The translations under genes and the position numbers were made by a program. The notes under the pieces were generated by a model. That model saw nothing but the letters and a program-made list of their open reading frames with translations. It was not told the DNA's origin and searched no databases. 58,441 bases of DNA, taken from an uncultured bacterium. GTDB lineage: Bacteria > Bacillota > Clostridia > Oscillospirales > Acutalibacteraceae. This document shows, in pieces, positions 33,604-41,812 of the stretch. Where the stretch lies: positions 1 through 58,441 of the forward strand of contig CASDTH010000018.1 of the NCBI GenBank assembly GCA_949283655.1. The letters are read 5' to 3'. Within the stretch, counting starts at the first letter, position 1. Each line of letters begins with the position of its first letter.

Positions 33604-33930
33604 ATGCAGGATGTTTTTCAGGAATTATATAACGTGATCCTTGACCGTCGCTCCAACCCGCAGGAGGGCTCCTACACCTGCTACCTTTTTGAAAAGGGCA
33701 CGGATAAAATTTTAAAAAAGGTGGCGGAAGAATCCGGCGAAACGATCATCGCCGCGAAAAACGGCGTGAAGGCGGATACTGTCGCCGAGATTGGAGACCT
33801 GCTGTTTCACCTTTTGGTGCTCATGGCAAACGAGGGCATAGAGGTGAGGGATATCACGCAGGAGCTTGCCCGCCGCCGGCAGAAATCCGGCAATCTCAAG
33901 CAATTTCATCAGGTGGATAAAAACACCTAA
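33604..33930 (+). CDS. hisE: Phosphoribosyl-ATP diphosphatase
   Basis: This 108-residue all-alpha NTP-pyrophosphohydrolase shows FEKGTDKILKKVAEESGETIIAAKNG and EIGDLLFHLLVLMANEGI, giving the EExxE and ExxD metal-binding pairs of the MazG-like fold. It hydrolyses PR-ATP to PR-AMP before HisI acts. It is the last recognisable his gene in the operon. Confidence 0.95.
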   Translation: MQDVFQELYNVILDRRSNPQEGSYTCYLFEKGTDKILKKVAEESGETIIAAKNGVKADTVAEIGDLLFHLLVLMANEGIEVRDITQELARRRQKSGNLKQFHQVDKNT

Positions 33931-33977
33931 GCAGCCTGGCCTCAGGCCGGCGCATCTTTTGCTGCGAGGTGTCCGCT

Positions 33978-35279
33978 ATGGCGCAGACAAAAGGGCTGTT
34001 CAAGCCACGCGAATGGTACAGGCTTGATAATGCAGCCAAAATTTTTCCGGGTCAGAATACGCAGAGATGGTCCAATATTTTTCGCCTCTCCGTCGTGCTG
34101 CGGGAGAAGATTGATCCCACAGTGTTGGAGCAGGCTGTTGTTATGGTGCTCCCGCGCTTCCCATGCTTTAACGTTCGGATGCGCAGGGGCTTCTTTTGGC
34201 ATTATCTGGAGCAAAATGACAGCCCGGCCCCGCCGGTGCAGCCAGATATTCAAAACCCCTGCCACCGTGTGAACTGGAAGGAGAACAACCGTTTCCTCTT
34301 CCGGGTTTATTACTATGAAAACCGGATTTCCATCGATTTTTATCATGCGCTCAGTGATGCCTACGGCGCCTCCCGCCTGTTGAGTACCATCGCGGCGCAA
34401 TATCTGCGGCTGTGCGGGCATGCGATTCCCCCGGGGGAAAGTGTGCTGGATCTGGAGGAGCAGCCCACGCCGGATGAAATGAGCGACCCATTCCAACGCT
34501 TTGCAAACTCCAAGGCCTCCCCACGGCACAAGGTGAGCAAGTTTGCCTACCATGCCAAGGGAACGCGTATGCCCGCGCACATGGTGAATATCACCACGGG
34601 GTATCTGCCAGTGGATGCGCTGAAGGCCAAGGCAAAGGAATATGGGGCAACCATTACGGAATTTATTGCGGCGCTGCTGCTCGACGTGCACTATCGCAAG
34701 CAACTGGAGGAGCACCGGGGCAAGGGCAAGCTGGAGGATGTCAGCGTGCAGATTCCTGTGAATCTGCGCAACTCTTTTCCAACGAAAACGCTGCGAAATT
34801 TTTCGCTTTGCTATTCCGCACGTATCGATCCCAACATGGGGGAGTATACGTTTGAGGAGATCGTGCGGCACGTTTCTCTTTACCTGCGTTATATCAACAC
34901 GCCGAAGGAGCTCAACGCGATGATGACGAGCAATTTAAAGCTCGAGACCAATCTATTCATGCGTTTCTTGCCGCTCCCGATTAAAGATTTTTTTATTGGC
35001 CTGTCCTTTCAGATCACCGGGGAGAAGGCGACGAGCGTGCTCATCTCCAACCTTGGCGTCGTCAAGGTGCCGCCGGAGATGGAGCCCTATATTGAGCGCT
35101 ATGTGCTCATGACCGGGCCTGGGCGGCGCAGCGGCTCGCGCTGCGGGGCTGTTTCCTTCCAAAACACATTTGCGTTGACTTTTGCGAATATTTACCGTGA
35201 AAGCGATATCGAGCGGGCTTTTTTTACCCGCCTTGTGAAGATGGGTATCCCCGTGAAAATTGAAAGCAACCGGGCGTGA
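33978..35279 (+). CDS. Condensation/alcohol-acetyltransferase-like protein
   Basis: This 433-residue protein of the CoA-dependent acyltransferase (condensation-domain) superfamily has no signal peptide. The active-site-like motif is FYHALSDAYGASRLL near 125-140, a variant of HHxxxDG with only the second His and the Asp kept, then TEFIAALLLDVHYRKQ and DVSVQIPVNLRNSFPTKTLRNFSLCY typical of the second half, and SNLGVVKVP near 350. It resembles clostridial proteins paired with a zinc-ribbon membrane protein, as here. Lipid or wax-ester-like acylation is possible; no substrate can be given. The ATG at 33978 is favoured over GTG 33969 by ribosome-site spacing. Confidence 0.6.
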   Translation: MAQTKGLFKPREWYRLDNAAKIFPGQNTQRWSNIFRLSVVLREKIDPTVLEQAVVMVLPRFPCFNVRMRRGFFWHYLEQNDSPAPPVQPDIQNPCHRVNWKENNRFLFRVYYYENRISIDFYHALSDAYGASRLLSTIAAQYLRLCGHAIPPGESVLDLEEQPTPDEMSDPFQRFANSKASPRHKVSKFAYHAKGTRMPAHMVNITTGYLPVDALKAKAKEYGATITEFIAALLLDVHYRKQLEEHRGKGKLEDVSVQIPVNLRNSFPTKTLRNFSLCYSARIDPNMGEYTFEEIVRHVSLYLRYINTPKELNAMMTSNLKLETNLFMRFLPLPIKDFFIGLSFQITGEKATSVLISNLGVVKVPPEMEPYIERYVLMTGPGRRSGSRCGAVSFQNTFALTFANIYRESDIERAFFTRLVKMGIPVKIESNRA

Positions 35280-35315
35280 GCCTTTGCTGTTGCACGGATT
35301 TGGAGGTGTTTCATC

Positions 35316-36026
35316 ATGTCCTATTGTGTCAACTGCGGCGTTGAGCTGGATGACAGCGCCAAAGCGTGCGCGCTGTGCGGCGCACCGGTGCTCAATCCGT
35401 ATCTGGATGAACCGGAGCAGGAGCTGCCCGCGCCCTATCCGGATCGCCTTGTGCTCCCAGAGGGGGCAAACCGCCGTTATATCGCCTTTATTGTGTCGAT
35501 GGTGCTGTTAATTCCCAATCTGGTTTGCGGTGTGGCGAATCTGCTGATGTTGGGTAGCGGCCTTTGGTCGGTGTATGTGGTGTCGGCCAGCTTACTGTTT
35601 TGGGTGCTGTTTATTGTTCCGTTTTTGATGGAGCGGCCCCGCCCACACCTGCTGTGGCTGCTGGATACGCTGGCAGGGGCGCTGTATGCGCTTTTGTTCT
35701 ATGTGATCGGCTGGGGGCAGCGGGGGTGGTTTTTGAGGCTTGGGCTGCCGCTGATCCTCGGGCTTTCTGCAATGGCTCTGTTTATGATCTTATGGCTTGG
35801 CAGGAAGCGGCGCGACTGGCCCCATGTTTCGATTGCTGCCCTGTTGGAGATTGCGCTGTACGCAGTGTATGCGGATGTACTGTTCAGCCTGTTTTTTCAC
35901 ACAGGGATGCCAGTGCGGTATTCGCTGCTCATCGTTGTGTGCTGCCTGGCCCTGATGGCCTTTTTTATTGCGGTAGCGCGCAATAAGCGGCTGCGCGCGT
36001 GGCTTTCCCGCAAGTTCTTTTATTAA
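35316..36026 (+). CDS. Zinc-ribbon membrane protein (DUF6320-like)
   Basis: This 236-residue protein has an N-terminal zinc ribbon CVNCGVELDDSAKACALCGAP (two CxxC pairs, residues 4-24), a short acidic-proline linker, then about six or seven hydrophobic helices from residue 50 to 225 (IAFIVSMVLLIPNLV, YVVSASLLFWVLFIV and so on) and a basic end. I recall this architecture as DUF6320 in Clostridia, frequently beside the acyltransferase-like gene that precedes it here. Function is unknown; it may be a membrane partner of the upstream enzyme. The ribosome site TTGGAGGTG is clear. Confidence 0.6.
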   Translation: MSYCVNCGVELDDSAKACALCGAPVLNPYLDEPEQELPAPYPDRLVLPEGANRRYIAFIVSMVLLIPNLVCGVANLLMLGSGLWSVYVVSASLLFWVLFIVPFLMERPRPHLLWLLDTLAGALYALLFYVIGWGQRGWFLRLGLPLILGLSAMALFMILWLGRKRRDWPHVSIAALLEIALYAVYADVLFSLFFHTGMPVRYSLLIVVCCLALMAFFIAVARNKRLRAWLSRKFFY

Positions 36027-36069
36027 TGCTAGATGGTGTTTCACAACATATAGAAAAGGATGGTTCCTG

Positions 36070-37797
36070 ATGAAAGCAAAAACGATGGCGGCGCTTACAG
36101 CGCTTGCTGCCGGCGCAGCCGCAGGCGGCGCCTACCTGAAGAAAAAGGATATCTGCCCGCTGTGCGTGGCAAAAAAGCTGGCCGCACAGACGAAGCTGCA
36201 CATCACGGCGGCAAAGCGCTATGACAATGGCGTGGCGCTGACGCCGCCCATGGGGTGGTCCAGCTGGAACACCTTCCGGCAGAAGATTGATGAGCAGATT
36301 ATCCGCGAGACTGCCGCCGCCATGAAGGCATGTGGCCTGGTGGATGCAGGCTATCAGTATTTGAATTTGGATGATTGCTGGCAATCCTCTATCCGAGATG
36401 CGGCGGGGCGCCTGCAAGGTGACCTGACGAATTTCCCAAGTGGGATCAAAAAGCTGGTGGAGGATGTGAACGCGCAGGGGTTGAAGCTCGGCCTCTACAC
36501 CTCCAACGGTACGCTCACCTGTGAGGACCTGCCCGCCTCCCTGGGCCATGAGGAGACGGATGCCCGCACGCTGGCTGAATGGGGGGTAGAATACTTCAAA
36601 TATGATTTCTGCCACAATGTGAAGCTCCCGTCAAAAGCCCCCTGTATCGATAAAATTATGATTGGCCGCGCCGGAGAGCGGGACCGGCTCACCATCCAGG
36701 CGGAGACCGCCGTTTTGGAGGGCGAGGCCCATATCGTGGAGGATCAAGCGCTTGACAGTGGCAAATATGTGGCGGGCCTGGATGCGAACCAGGGCTCCCT
36801 CACCTTCCAGAATGTCGAGGTGGAGGAGGCGGGGGAGTATGTGCTCACCATCGGCCTGCGCAAAAAGGATGACACGAATAAATTCTGCATGGTCACCGTC
36901 AACGGCACGGAACACTACCATGTGAGCGTGCCGGCGACCAAATCCTGGAGCGCGACGGGGCGTATCCAGGTGTGCGTGCAATTGCGTGCAGGCGGAAACA
37001 CGATCAAACTCCATAATCCCGTTGCATCGCGCTTTGACAGTGCGGCTCTGCAATATGAGAATATGGGCCGTATGCTCAAAAAGGCAACGAGGGAGTATGC
37101 GCAGCGCACCGGCCAGGCGGAGAAGCCGATTGTTTACTCTATTTGCGAATGGGGCTGGAATAAACCGTACCGCTGGGGCCGTGAGGCAGGCAACCTCTGG
37201 CGGACAACGCCGGATATCCAGGCCAGCTGGCTATCCATACTTGGTATCTATGAGCACAATGTAAAGCTGCATGAATATGCAGGCCCAGGGGGATGGAACG
37301 ACCCGGATATGCTGGAGGTCGGCAATGGGAACCTGACGTTTGACGAGAACAAAACGCACTTTACCCTCTGGTGTATGATGGCTGCTCCGCTGATTCTCGG
37401 CAACGATATCCGAAAATTCATCAAGGCGGATGGAACGGTCGATACTGAGAATAAAACGCTTGCCATCCTTACAAACCGTGAGGTGATCGCCATCGATCAG
37501 GATCCGCTGGGCGTACAATGCCGCCGTGTGCGGCGGGATGGGCTGACCGATATCCTCGTTAAGCCTTTGGAGAATGGAGAGCTTGCGGTTTGCTTCTTCA
37601 ATAAAGGGGCATCGGAGAAGCAGGCGGAGATTAGCCTGCGCGCGCTGGCGAACGAGAGCTTTGTCAGCCTGCCTGTGGCGGACCGGTATGAGGTGAAGGA
37701 GCTTTGGACAGGGCACAGCGCACAGGTGCAGGATATGCTTGCCGGCTATATCCCGAAGCACGGGGTGAAGCTGTTCCGTGTGCGGGCGATGGCATAA
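36070..37797 (+). CDS. GH27-type alpha-galactosidase with internal carbohydrate-binding insertion
   Basis: This 575-residue glycoside hydrolase has a hydrophobic N-terminus (5-22), which may be a signal or membrane anchor, followed by an odd CPLC pair (29-32). The GH27 barrel starts at ALTPPMGWSSWNTF (56-69), with NLDDCW, LGLYTSNG, and the nucleophile Asp179 in EYFKYDFCHN. At about 205-335 a beta-rich module with family-6/35-like features (TIQAETAVLEGEA, GEYVLTIGLRK, NTIKLHNP) interrupts the barrel. It resumes with YSICEWGWNKPYRWG and acid/base Asp382 in RTTPDI, then GPGGWNDPDMLEVGNG. Substrates would be alpha-galactosides of plant or host glycans. Related GH27 enzymes can instead be beta-L-arabinopyranosidases. 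Confidence 0.88.
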   Translation: MKAKTMAALTALAAGAAAGGAYLKKKDICPLCVAKKLAAQTKLHITAAKRYDNGVALTPPMGWSSWNTFRQKIDEQIIRETAAAMKACGLVDAGYQYLNLDDCWQSSIRDAAGRLQGDLTNFPSGIKKLVEDVNAQGLKLGLYTSNGTLTCEDLPASLGHEETDARTLAEWGVEYFKYDFCHNVKLPSKAPCIDKIMIGRAGERDRLTIQAETAVLEGEAHIVEDQALDSGKYVAGLDANQGSLTFQNVEVEEAGEYVLTIGLRKKDDTNKFCMVTVNGTEHYHVSVPATKSWSATGRIQVCVQLRAGGNTIKLHNPVASRFDSAALQYENMGRMLKKATREYAQRTGQAEKPIVYSICEWGWNKPYRWGREAGNLWRTTPDIQASWLSILGIYEHNVKLHEYAGPGGWNDPDMLEVGNGNLTFDENKTHFTLWCMMAAPLILGNDIRKFIKADGTVDTENKTLAILTNREVIAIDQDPLGVQCRRVRRDGLTDILVKPLENGELAVCFFNKGASEKQAEISLRALANESFVSLPVADRYEVKELWTGHSAQVQDMLAGYIPKHGVKLFRVRAMA

Positions 37798-37815
37798 GGC
37801 ACAGGAAAAAAAGAG

Positions 37816-37857
37816 GCGGGCAGGCGGCGATTGAAAGCCGCCCTGCCCGCTCCCTTT
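37816..37857 (+). terminator. Intrinsic terminator after the alpha-galactosidase gene
   Basis: GCGGGCAGGCGGC and GCCGCCCTGCCCGC form a 13-bp stem with one bulge and an 8-nt loop, followed by TCCCTTTT. Confidence 0.65.
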
Positions 37858-37948
37858 TGCGTCAACTCGCCGCCCGGCAGGCCAATGTGAAAAGTTTTCT
37901 GTGTTTTCCGGTGCGGCAGAGAGGCCCTGTGCCTAGGCATGACAAAAC

Positions 37949-37975
37949 GCCCCCGGCGCTTTTCGCGCCGGGGGC
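37949..37975 (-). terminator. Intrinsic terminator of hsp20
   Basis: GCCCCCGGCGC/GCGCCGGGGGC forms a perfect 11-bp stem; on the minus strand it is followed by GTTTTGTC. It lies just beyond the hsp20 stop codon. Confidence 0.65.
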
Positions 37976-37989
37976 ACGGATTTGCTTGC

Positions 37990-38415
37990 TTATTGAATTT
38001 CGATTTTTTTGGCCTCTGGCTTTATTTCGGGCGCTTTGGGCAGCGTAAGCTTCAGTACGCCGTTTTCATAGCCAGCCTTGATGGCGTCTACATCAATGCC
38101 GGAAACATCGAAGCGGCGCTCATAAGCGCCATAATAGCGCTCCTTACGCAAATAGGATTTCTTTTCGTCCTTCTCCTGCTGCTCCTCTTTGTGCTCAGCG
38201 TGAATGGTCAAGTAATTATCGTCGAGATCAATATGGATATCTTCCTTGGCAAAGCCCGGTAACTCCGCTTCCAAGACATAATGGTCACCCTTATCCTGGA
38301 TATCGGTGCGGAAGCTCGCCAGCGAGCGGTTCATACCTTTAAAAAACTCTTTTTCGAAATTGTCAAAGGAATCCAGCAAACTTCTTTCATAACCAAAAGG
38401 CATCAGATCAAACAT
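37990..38415 (-). CDS. Small heat-shock protein, Hsp20/alpha-crystallin family
   Basis: This is a 141-residue holdase chaperone. The N-terminal arm with FGYERSLLDSFDNFEKEFF precedes an alpha-crystallin domain at about 38-130: FRTDIQDKGDHYVLEAELPGFAKEDIHIDLDDNYLTIHAEH, a charged loop (EEQQEKDEKKSYLRKERYYGAYERRF), and the signature GYENGVLKLTLPK, with a C-terminal IEI tail resembling the I-x-I oligomerisation motif. AGGAGG lies 7-8 nt before the start. The CIRCE element about 190 bp upstream suggests HrcA control. Confidence 0.93.
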   Translation of the reverse strand: MFDLMPFGYERSLLDSFDNFEKEFFKGMNRSLASFRTDIQDKGDHYVLEAELPGFAKEDIHIDLDDNYLTIHAEHKEEQQEKDEKKSYLRKERYYGAYERRFDVSGIDVDAIKAGYENGVLKLTLPKAPEIKPEAKKIEIQ

Positions 38416-38570
38416 AAAGCATACCTCCTAAAAAATTTCATTCGCTGACTGATCGCTTTTTGCTTTTGAAGAGACCAACTAAAACATTGCAACCGTCTTC
38501 CTTCATCTATTTTGCCTTGTCTCTTGTTCCCCTTGGAACAATTCTTAGTGTACCCCCGGATTGTTAAAAA

Positions 38571-38600
38571 ACAATACATGAGGTATGAATAAACTGTAAA
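38571..38600 (-). promoter_or_regulatory. Candidate hsp20 promoter
   Basis: On the minus strand TTTACA (38600-38595) and, 18 nt on, TATTGT (38576-38571). It gives a leader of about 150 nt and begins 3 bp from the CIRCE element. Confidence 0.5.
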
Positions 38601-38602
38601 TA

Positions 38603-38629
38603 TTAGCACTCGAATGATTAGAGTGCTAA
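38603..38629. promoter_or_regulatory. CIRCE element (HrcA operator)
   Basis: TTAGCACTC-N9-GAGTGCTAA matches the CIRCE consensus in all 18 conserved positions and the 9-nt spacer. It lies between the divergent hsp20 and Crp/Fnr-type genes, 3 bp from the hsp20 -35 box and 10 bp from the opposite -35 box. Known role: binding site of the heat-inactivated repressor HrcA. Confidence 0.95.
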
Positions 38630-38639
38630 TTCGAAGTGC

Positions 38640-38668
38640 TTGACAGGGTCGGGAAAGCATTTTATGAT
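38640..38668 (+). promoter_or_regulatory. Promoter for the Crp/Fnr-family gene
   Basis: TTGACA (38640-38645), a 17-nt spacer and TATGAT (38663-38668), 48 bp before the start codon. Confidence 0.75.
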
Positions 38669-38716
38669 GGAGAAACAGGGCAGTGCTTCTGCGCCTGAAA
38701 AGGGGGCCTTATCAGA

Positions 38717-39385
38717 ATGGAATATGCAGAGTATTTTCCGTTTTGGCGGAGCTTGACCAAGCCACAGCAGCTGGCGCTGCAAAACGCTGCTTCCATTCGG
38801 CATGTACCGCAGGGGGCGGTCCTGCACAATGGCTCAGAGGACTGTGTGGGCCTTTTCCTCGTTTTGGAAGGACGGCTGCGCGCCTATACCGTATCCGATG
38901 AGGGGCGTGAGGTCACACTTTACCGCCTGCTGGAGCGCGATGTGTGCCTGTTTTCTGCCGCTTGTATCATGAACAGTATCCAGTTTGATATTACCATTTC
39001 CGCAGAGCAGGATAGCACGGTTCTCCACATCCCGCCGCAGGTGTATCAGGAGCTAATGGCACAATCCGCTCCGGTGGCAAATTACACCAATGAATTGATG
39101 GCCACCCGCTTTTCCGATGTGATGTGGCTGTTGGATCAAATCCTTTATAAACGGCTGGATGCGCGGCTGGCGGCATTCCTGCTGGAGGAGAGCGCGCTGG
39201 ATGGCACGGGCACGCTCCGGCTCACCCATGAGCAGATTGCGCAGCACCTTGGCAGCGCGCGGGAGGTTGTGACGCGTATGCTCAAGTATTTTCAGGCAGA
39301 AGGGTTGGTTGCGTTAGCGCGCGGCAGCCTATCTGTGCTGGATGCCGGGCGGCTTGCCAAGCTGGCGCAGGGTAGCCTGCGGTGA
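38717..39385 (+). CDS. Crp/Fnr-family transcriptional regulator
   Basis: This 222-residue regulator has a cyclic-nucleotide-binding-type beta barrel (about 25-115: VPQGAVLHNGSEDCVGLFLVLEGRLRAYTVSDEGREVTLYRLLERDVCLFSAACIMN), a dimer helix, and a C-terminal winged helix with LTHEQIAQHLGSAREVVTRMLKYFQAEGLVAL. It lacks the N-terminal Cys cluster of E. coli FNR; Cys residues near 76 and 82 are present. The thioredoxin and CoA-disulfide reductase genes downstream suggest a redox- or sulfide-responsive role (inference). It is divergent from hsp20. Confidence 0.9.
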   Translation: MEYAEYFPFWRSLTKPQQLALQNAASIRHVPQGAVLHNGSEDCVGLFLVLEGRLRAYTVSDEGREVTLYRLLERDVCLFSAACIMNSIQFDITISAEQDSTVLHIPPQVYQELMAQSAPVANYTNELMATRFSDVMWLLDQILYKRLDARLAAFLLEESALDGTGTLRLTHEQIAQHLGSAREVVTRMLKYFQAEGLVALARGSLSVLDAGRLAKLAQGSLR

Positions 39386-39414
39386 ACGGGGTTCAAAGGC
39401 TTTGCTGGTGAAAT

Positions 39415-39427
39415 GTGATCTCGTCAC
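39415..39427. promoter_or_regulatory. Possible Crp/Fnr-type half-palindrome
   Basis: TGTGATCTCGTCACG contains the inverted repeat GTGA-N5-TCAC, close to the Crp-class TGTGA-N6-TCACA pattern but one base shorter. It lies between the regulator gene and trxA, where an auto- or target operator would be expected. Confidence 0.3.
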
Positions 39428-39522
39428 GGAAAGAATAGGCGTTTTGGCATATCCTATGGATGTACCGGGCGACCGGTGCTGATACAAGGCAACATAAAGC
39501 CTGAATGAAGGGAGTTATCAGA

Positions 39523-39834
39523 ATGTCTGTTTTAACGCTTACGCAGGAGAATTTTGAGCGCGAGGTGCTGGCCTCTGAAAAGCCGGTGCTGGTGGATTTT
39601 TGGGCGCCTTGGTGTGGCCCATGCCGCATGCTTTCCCCCGTGGTTGACGAGTTGGCCAGCGAGCATAGCGGCGAAATTGTGGTTGGCAAGGTGAATGTGG
39701 ATGAGCAGCCCGGGCTGGCCAATCAGTTCGGCGTGATGAGCATCCCCACGTTGATCCTTTTTCGGGGCGGCCGGCCGGCGGCTACTTCCATAGGCGTCAA
39801 GCCGAAGCACGCGCTGGAGGCTATGCTGAAATAA
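39523..39834 (+). CDS. trxA: Thioredoxin
   Basis: This 103-residue thioredoxin has the classical active site WCGPC (Cys31, Cys34) in VLVDFWAPWCGPCRMLSPVVDELA, the cis-Pro loop MSIPTLILF, and the Asp before the active site. It is a disulfide reductant in the cytoplasm. The ATG at 39523 is preceded by AAGGGAG. No thioredoxin reductase gene is adjacent; the next gene is a CoA-disulfide reductase, so the pair may form a thiol-redox unit. Confidence 0.95.
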   Translation: MSVLTLTQENFEREVLASEKPVLVDFWAPWCGPCRMLSPVVDELASEHSGEIVVGKVNVDEQPGLANQFGVMSIPTLILFRGGRPAATSIGVKPKHALEAMLK

Positions 39835-39912
39835 CAGGCGGTGTCTTGCTGGGGGCCGGGGCGTCCCCACGCCGGGTTGGCGTTTTACAGCGAAAGAAAG
39901 GATGGGGCTTTT

Positions 39913-41604
39913 ATGAAGGTTGTCATCATTGGCGGCGTGGCGGGTGGCGCAACCGCTGCGGCGAGGCTGCGCCGTTTGGATGAAAAGGCGCAGATCATCA
40001 TTTTAGAGCGCAGCGGCTATATCTCCTATGCCAATTGTGGCCTACCCTATTATATCGGCGGCGAGATCACGCAGCGCAGTGCGCTCACTCTGCAAACGCC
40101 GGAGAGCTTCTGGCAGCGTTTCCGCATCGAAGCGCGGGTGCGCAATGAGGTTTTGGCGATCCATCCGGCAGAAAAGCGCGTGACCGTGCGCCGCCTGGAG
40201 GATCAAACCGTTTATGAGGAGAGCTATGATAAGCTGATCCTTTCCCCTGGCGCAAAGCCCGTGCGCCCGCCCTTACCCGGAATAGAGGATCAACGCATTT
40301 TTACCCTGCGCAATGTAGAGGATACCTTTGCAATCCACGATTTTATCGAGCAATCTGAGCCGCGCCGGGCAGTGGTGGTCGGCGGGGGCTTTATCGGCTT
40401 GGAAATGGCGGAGAACTTGACCGGGCTGGGGATTCAAACCACGCTTGTGGAGCGCCTGCCGCAGGTGATGGCGCCGCTGGATTTCGACATGGCCTGCAGT
40501 GTGCATGCCTACCTGCGTGAAAAGGGCGTTTGCCTGCGCCTTGGTGAGAGTGTCTCCGGGTTTGAGCCCGATGAGAAGGAGCTGCTTGTGCAGCTGGAAG
40601 GGAAAGAGCCGCTGCCGGCCGACCTTGTGATCCTCGCCATCGGTGTTGCGCCGGATACCGCTCTGGCACGGGAGGCGGGACTGACGCTCGGCCTGAAGGG
40701 CGCAATTGTGGTGAATAGCCGGATGCAAACCTCCGACCCGGATATCTATGCGGTGGGGGATGCGGTGGAGAGCACGCAATTTGTTTCTGGCACAAAAACA
40801 CTGGCGGCCCTCGCGGGGCCGGCCAATAAACAGGGGCGGATTGCGGCGGATAATCTTTGCGGGCGGGAGAGCCACTACCACGGCGTGCAGGGCTCGGCCG
40901 TACTTAAGCTGTTTGATATGACCGTGGCGTCCACTGGCCTCAACGAGGCGGCTGCCTGCGGCGCAGGGATAGCATTTGATAAAACCATTACCTTCTCTGC
41001 CTCCCATGCGACGTATTACCCGGGGGCCTCCAACATGACGGTGAAAACGCTCTTTTCCCCGGAGACGGGCAAGTTGCTCGGTGCGCAGATCGTAGGCTTT
41101 GATGGCGTCGATAAGCGTATCGACGTGCTGGCTGCCGCTGTGCGCTCCGGCTTGACCGGCGAAGAGCTGACGGAGCTAGAGCTCGCCTACGCGCCGCCAT
41201 ACTCCTCGGCAAAGGATCCGGTCAATATGGCGGGCTATGTGATTGAGAATATCCGTTCCGGCCTCGTCCGGCAATACCATTGGCACGATATTCCGTCGCT
41301 CCCGCGGGATGGGAGTGTGACGCTGCTGGATGTCCGCACACAGGCGGAATATGCACGAGGGCATATCGACGGCGCGGCTAATATCCCGCTGGACAGCCTG
41401 CGGGAGCGCTTGCAGGAGCTGGAGCCGGGCAAGCCGGTCTATGTCAACTGCCACAGCGGCCTGCGCAGCTATATTGCCTGCCGGATTCTCACGCAGCATG
41501 GCTTTGATTGCTACAATCTCTCCGGCGGATACCGGTTCTATGCGGCTGTGTTGCAGGAGCAGGCGGATTACCGCCCGGCACATCCCTGTGGTCTACCGAT
41601 CTAA
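39913..41604 (+). CDS. CoA-disulfide reductase with C-terminal rhodanese domain
   Basis: This 563-residue flavoprotein starts with an FAD-binding VVIIGGVAGGATAAARLRR. The redox Cys42 lies in SYANCGLPYYIGG, the single-Cys signature of CoADR. The NAD(P)H site is VVVGGGFIGLEMAENL, the FAD tail DPDIYAVGDAVES, and the dimerisation domain includes YYPGASNMTVKTLFSPETGKLLGAQIVG. Residues about 465-555 form a rhodanese domain with active Cys in VNCHSGLRSY. Such CoADR-RHD fusions reduce CoA disulfides, persulfides or polysulfides. The ATG at 39913 has AAAGGATGG upstream. Confidence 0.93.
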   Translation: MKVVIIGGVAGGATAAARLRRLDEKAQIIILERSGYISYANCGLPYYIGGEITQRSALTLQTPESFWQRFRIEARVRNEVLAIHPAEKRVTVRRLEDQTVYEESYDKLILSPGAKPVRPPLPGIEDQRIFTLRNVEDTFAIHDFIEQSEPRRAVVVGGGFIGLEMAENLTGLGIQTTLVERLPQVMAPLDFDMACSVHAYLREKGVCLRLGESVSGFEPDEKELLVQLEGKEPLPADLVILAIGVAPDTALAREAGLTLGLKGAIVVNSRMQTSDPDIYAVGDAVESTQFVSGTKTLAALAGPANKQGRIAADNLCGRESHYHGVQGSAVLKLFDMTVASTGLNEAAACGAGIAFDKTITFSASHATYYPGASNMTVKTLFSPETGKLLGAQIVGFDGVDKRIDVLAAAVRSGLTGEELTELELAYAPPYSSAKDPVNMAGYVIENIRSGLVRQYHWHDIPSLPRDGSVTLLDVRTQAEYARGHIDGAANIPLDSLRERLQELEPGKPVYVNCHSGLRSYIACRILTQHGFDCYNLSGGYRFYAAVLQEQADYRPAHPCGLPI

Positions 41605-41766
41605 AATGGATCAGGGTGCTGATTGGCCCTGATAGGAGCACCGCTTCGCACGCTTATCCGCAATTGTATCATTGTTAGAGATTGTTCCGGCATCTATCAA
41701 CGGCATATGCGCTGTTGAGGATGCCGGTTATTTTTGTCGCGCCAGTGCCAAAGTGGGAAGGGCATG

Positions 41767-41774
41767 CATACAAT
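41767..41774 (+). promoter_or_regulatory. Sporulation sigma-like -10 element before the collagen-like gene
   Basis: CATACAAT matches the -10 pattern of Bacillus sigma-E (CATACAnT) and is close to sigma-K (CATAnnnTA). It lies about 40 bp before the GTG start. No clear sigma-E -35 is present, so this is only suggestive. The rest of the gap 41605-41812 contains a weak stem at 41610-41633. Confidence 0.3.
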
Positions 41775-41812
41775 AATAGCGTTCATTACTTGGATAGAAA
41801 GGATGCGGTTTT

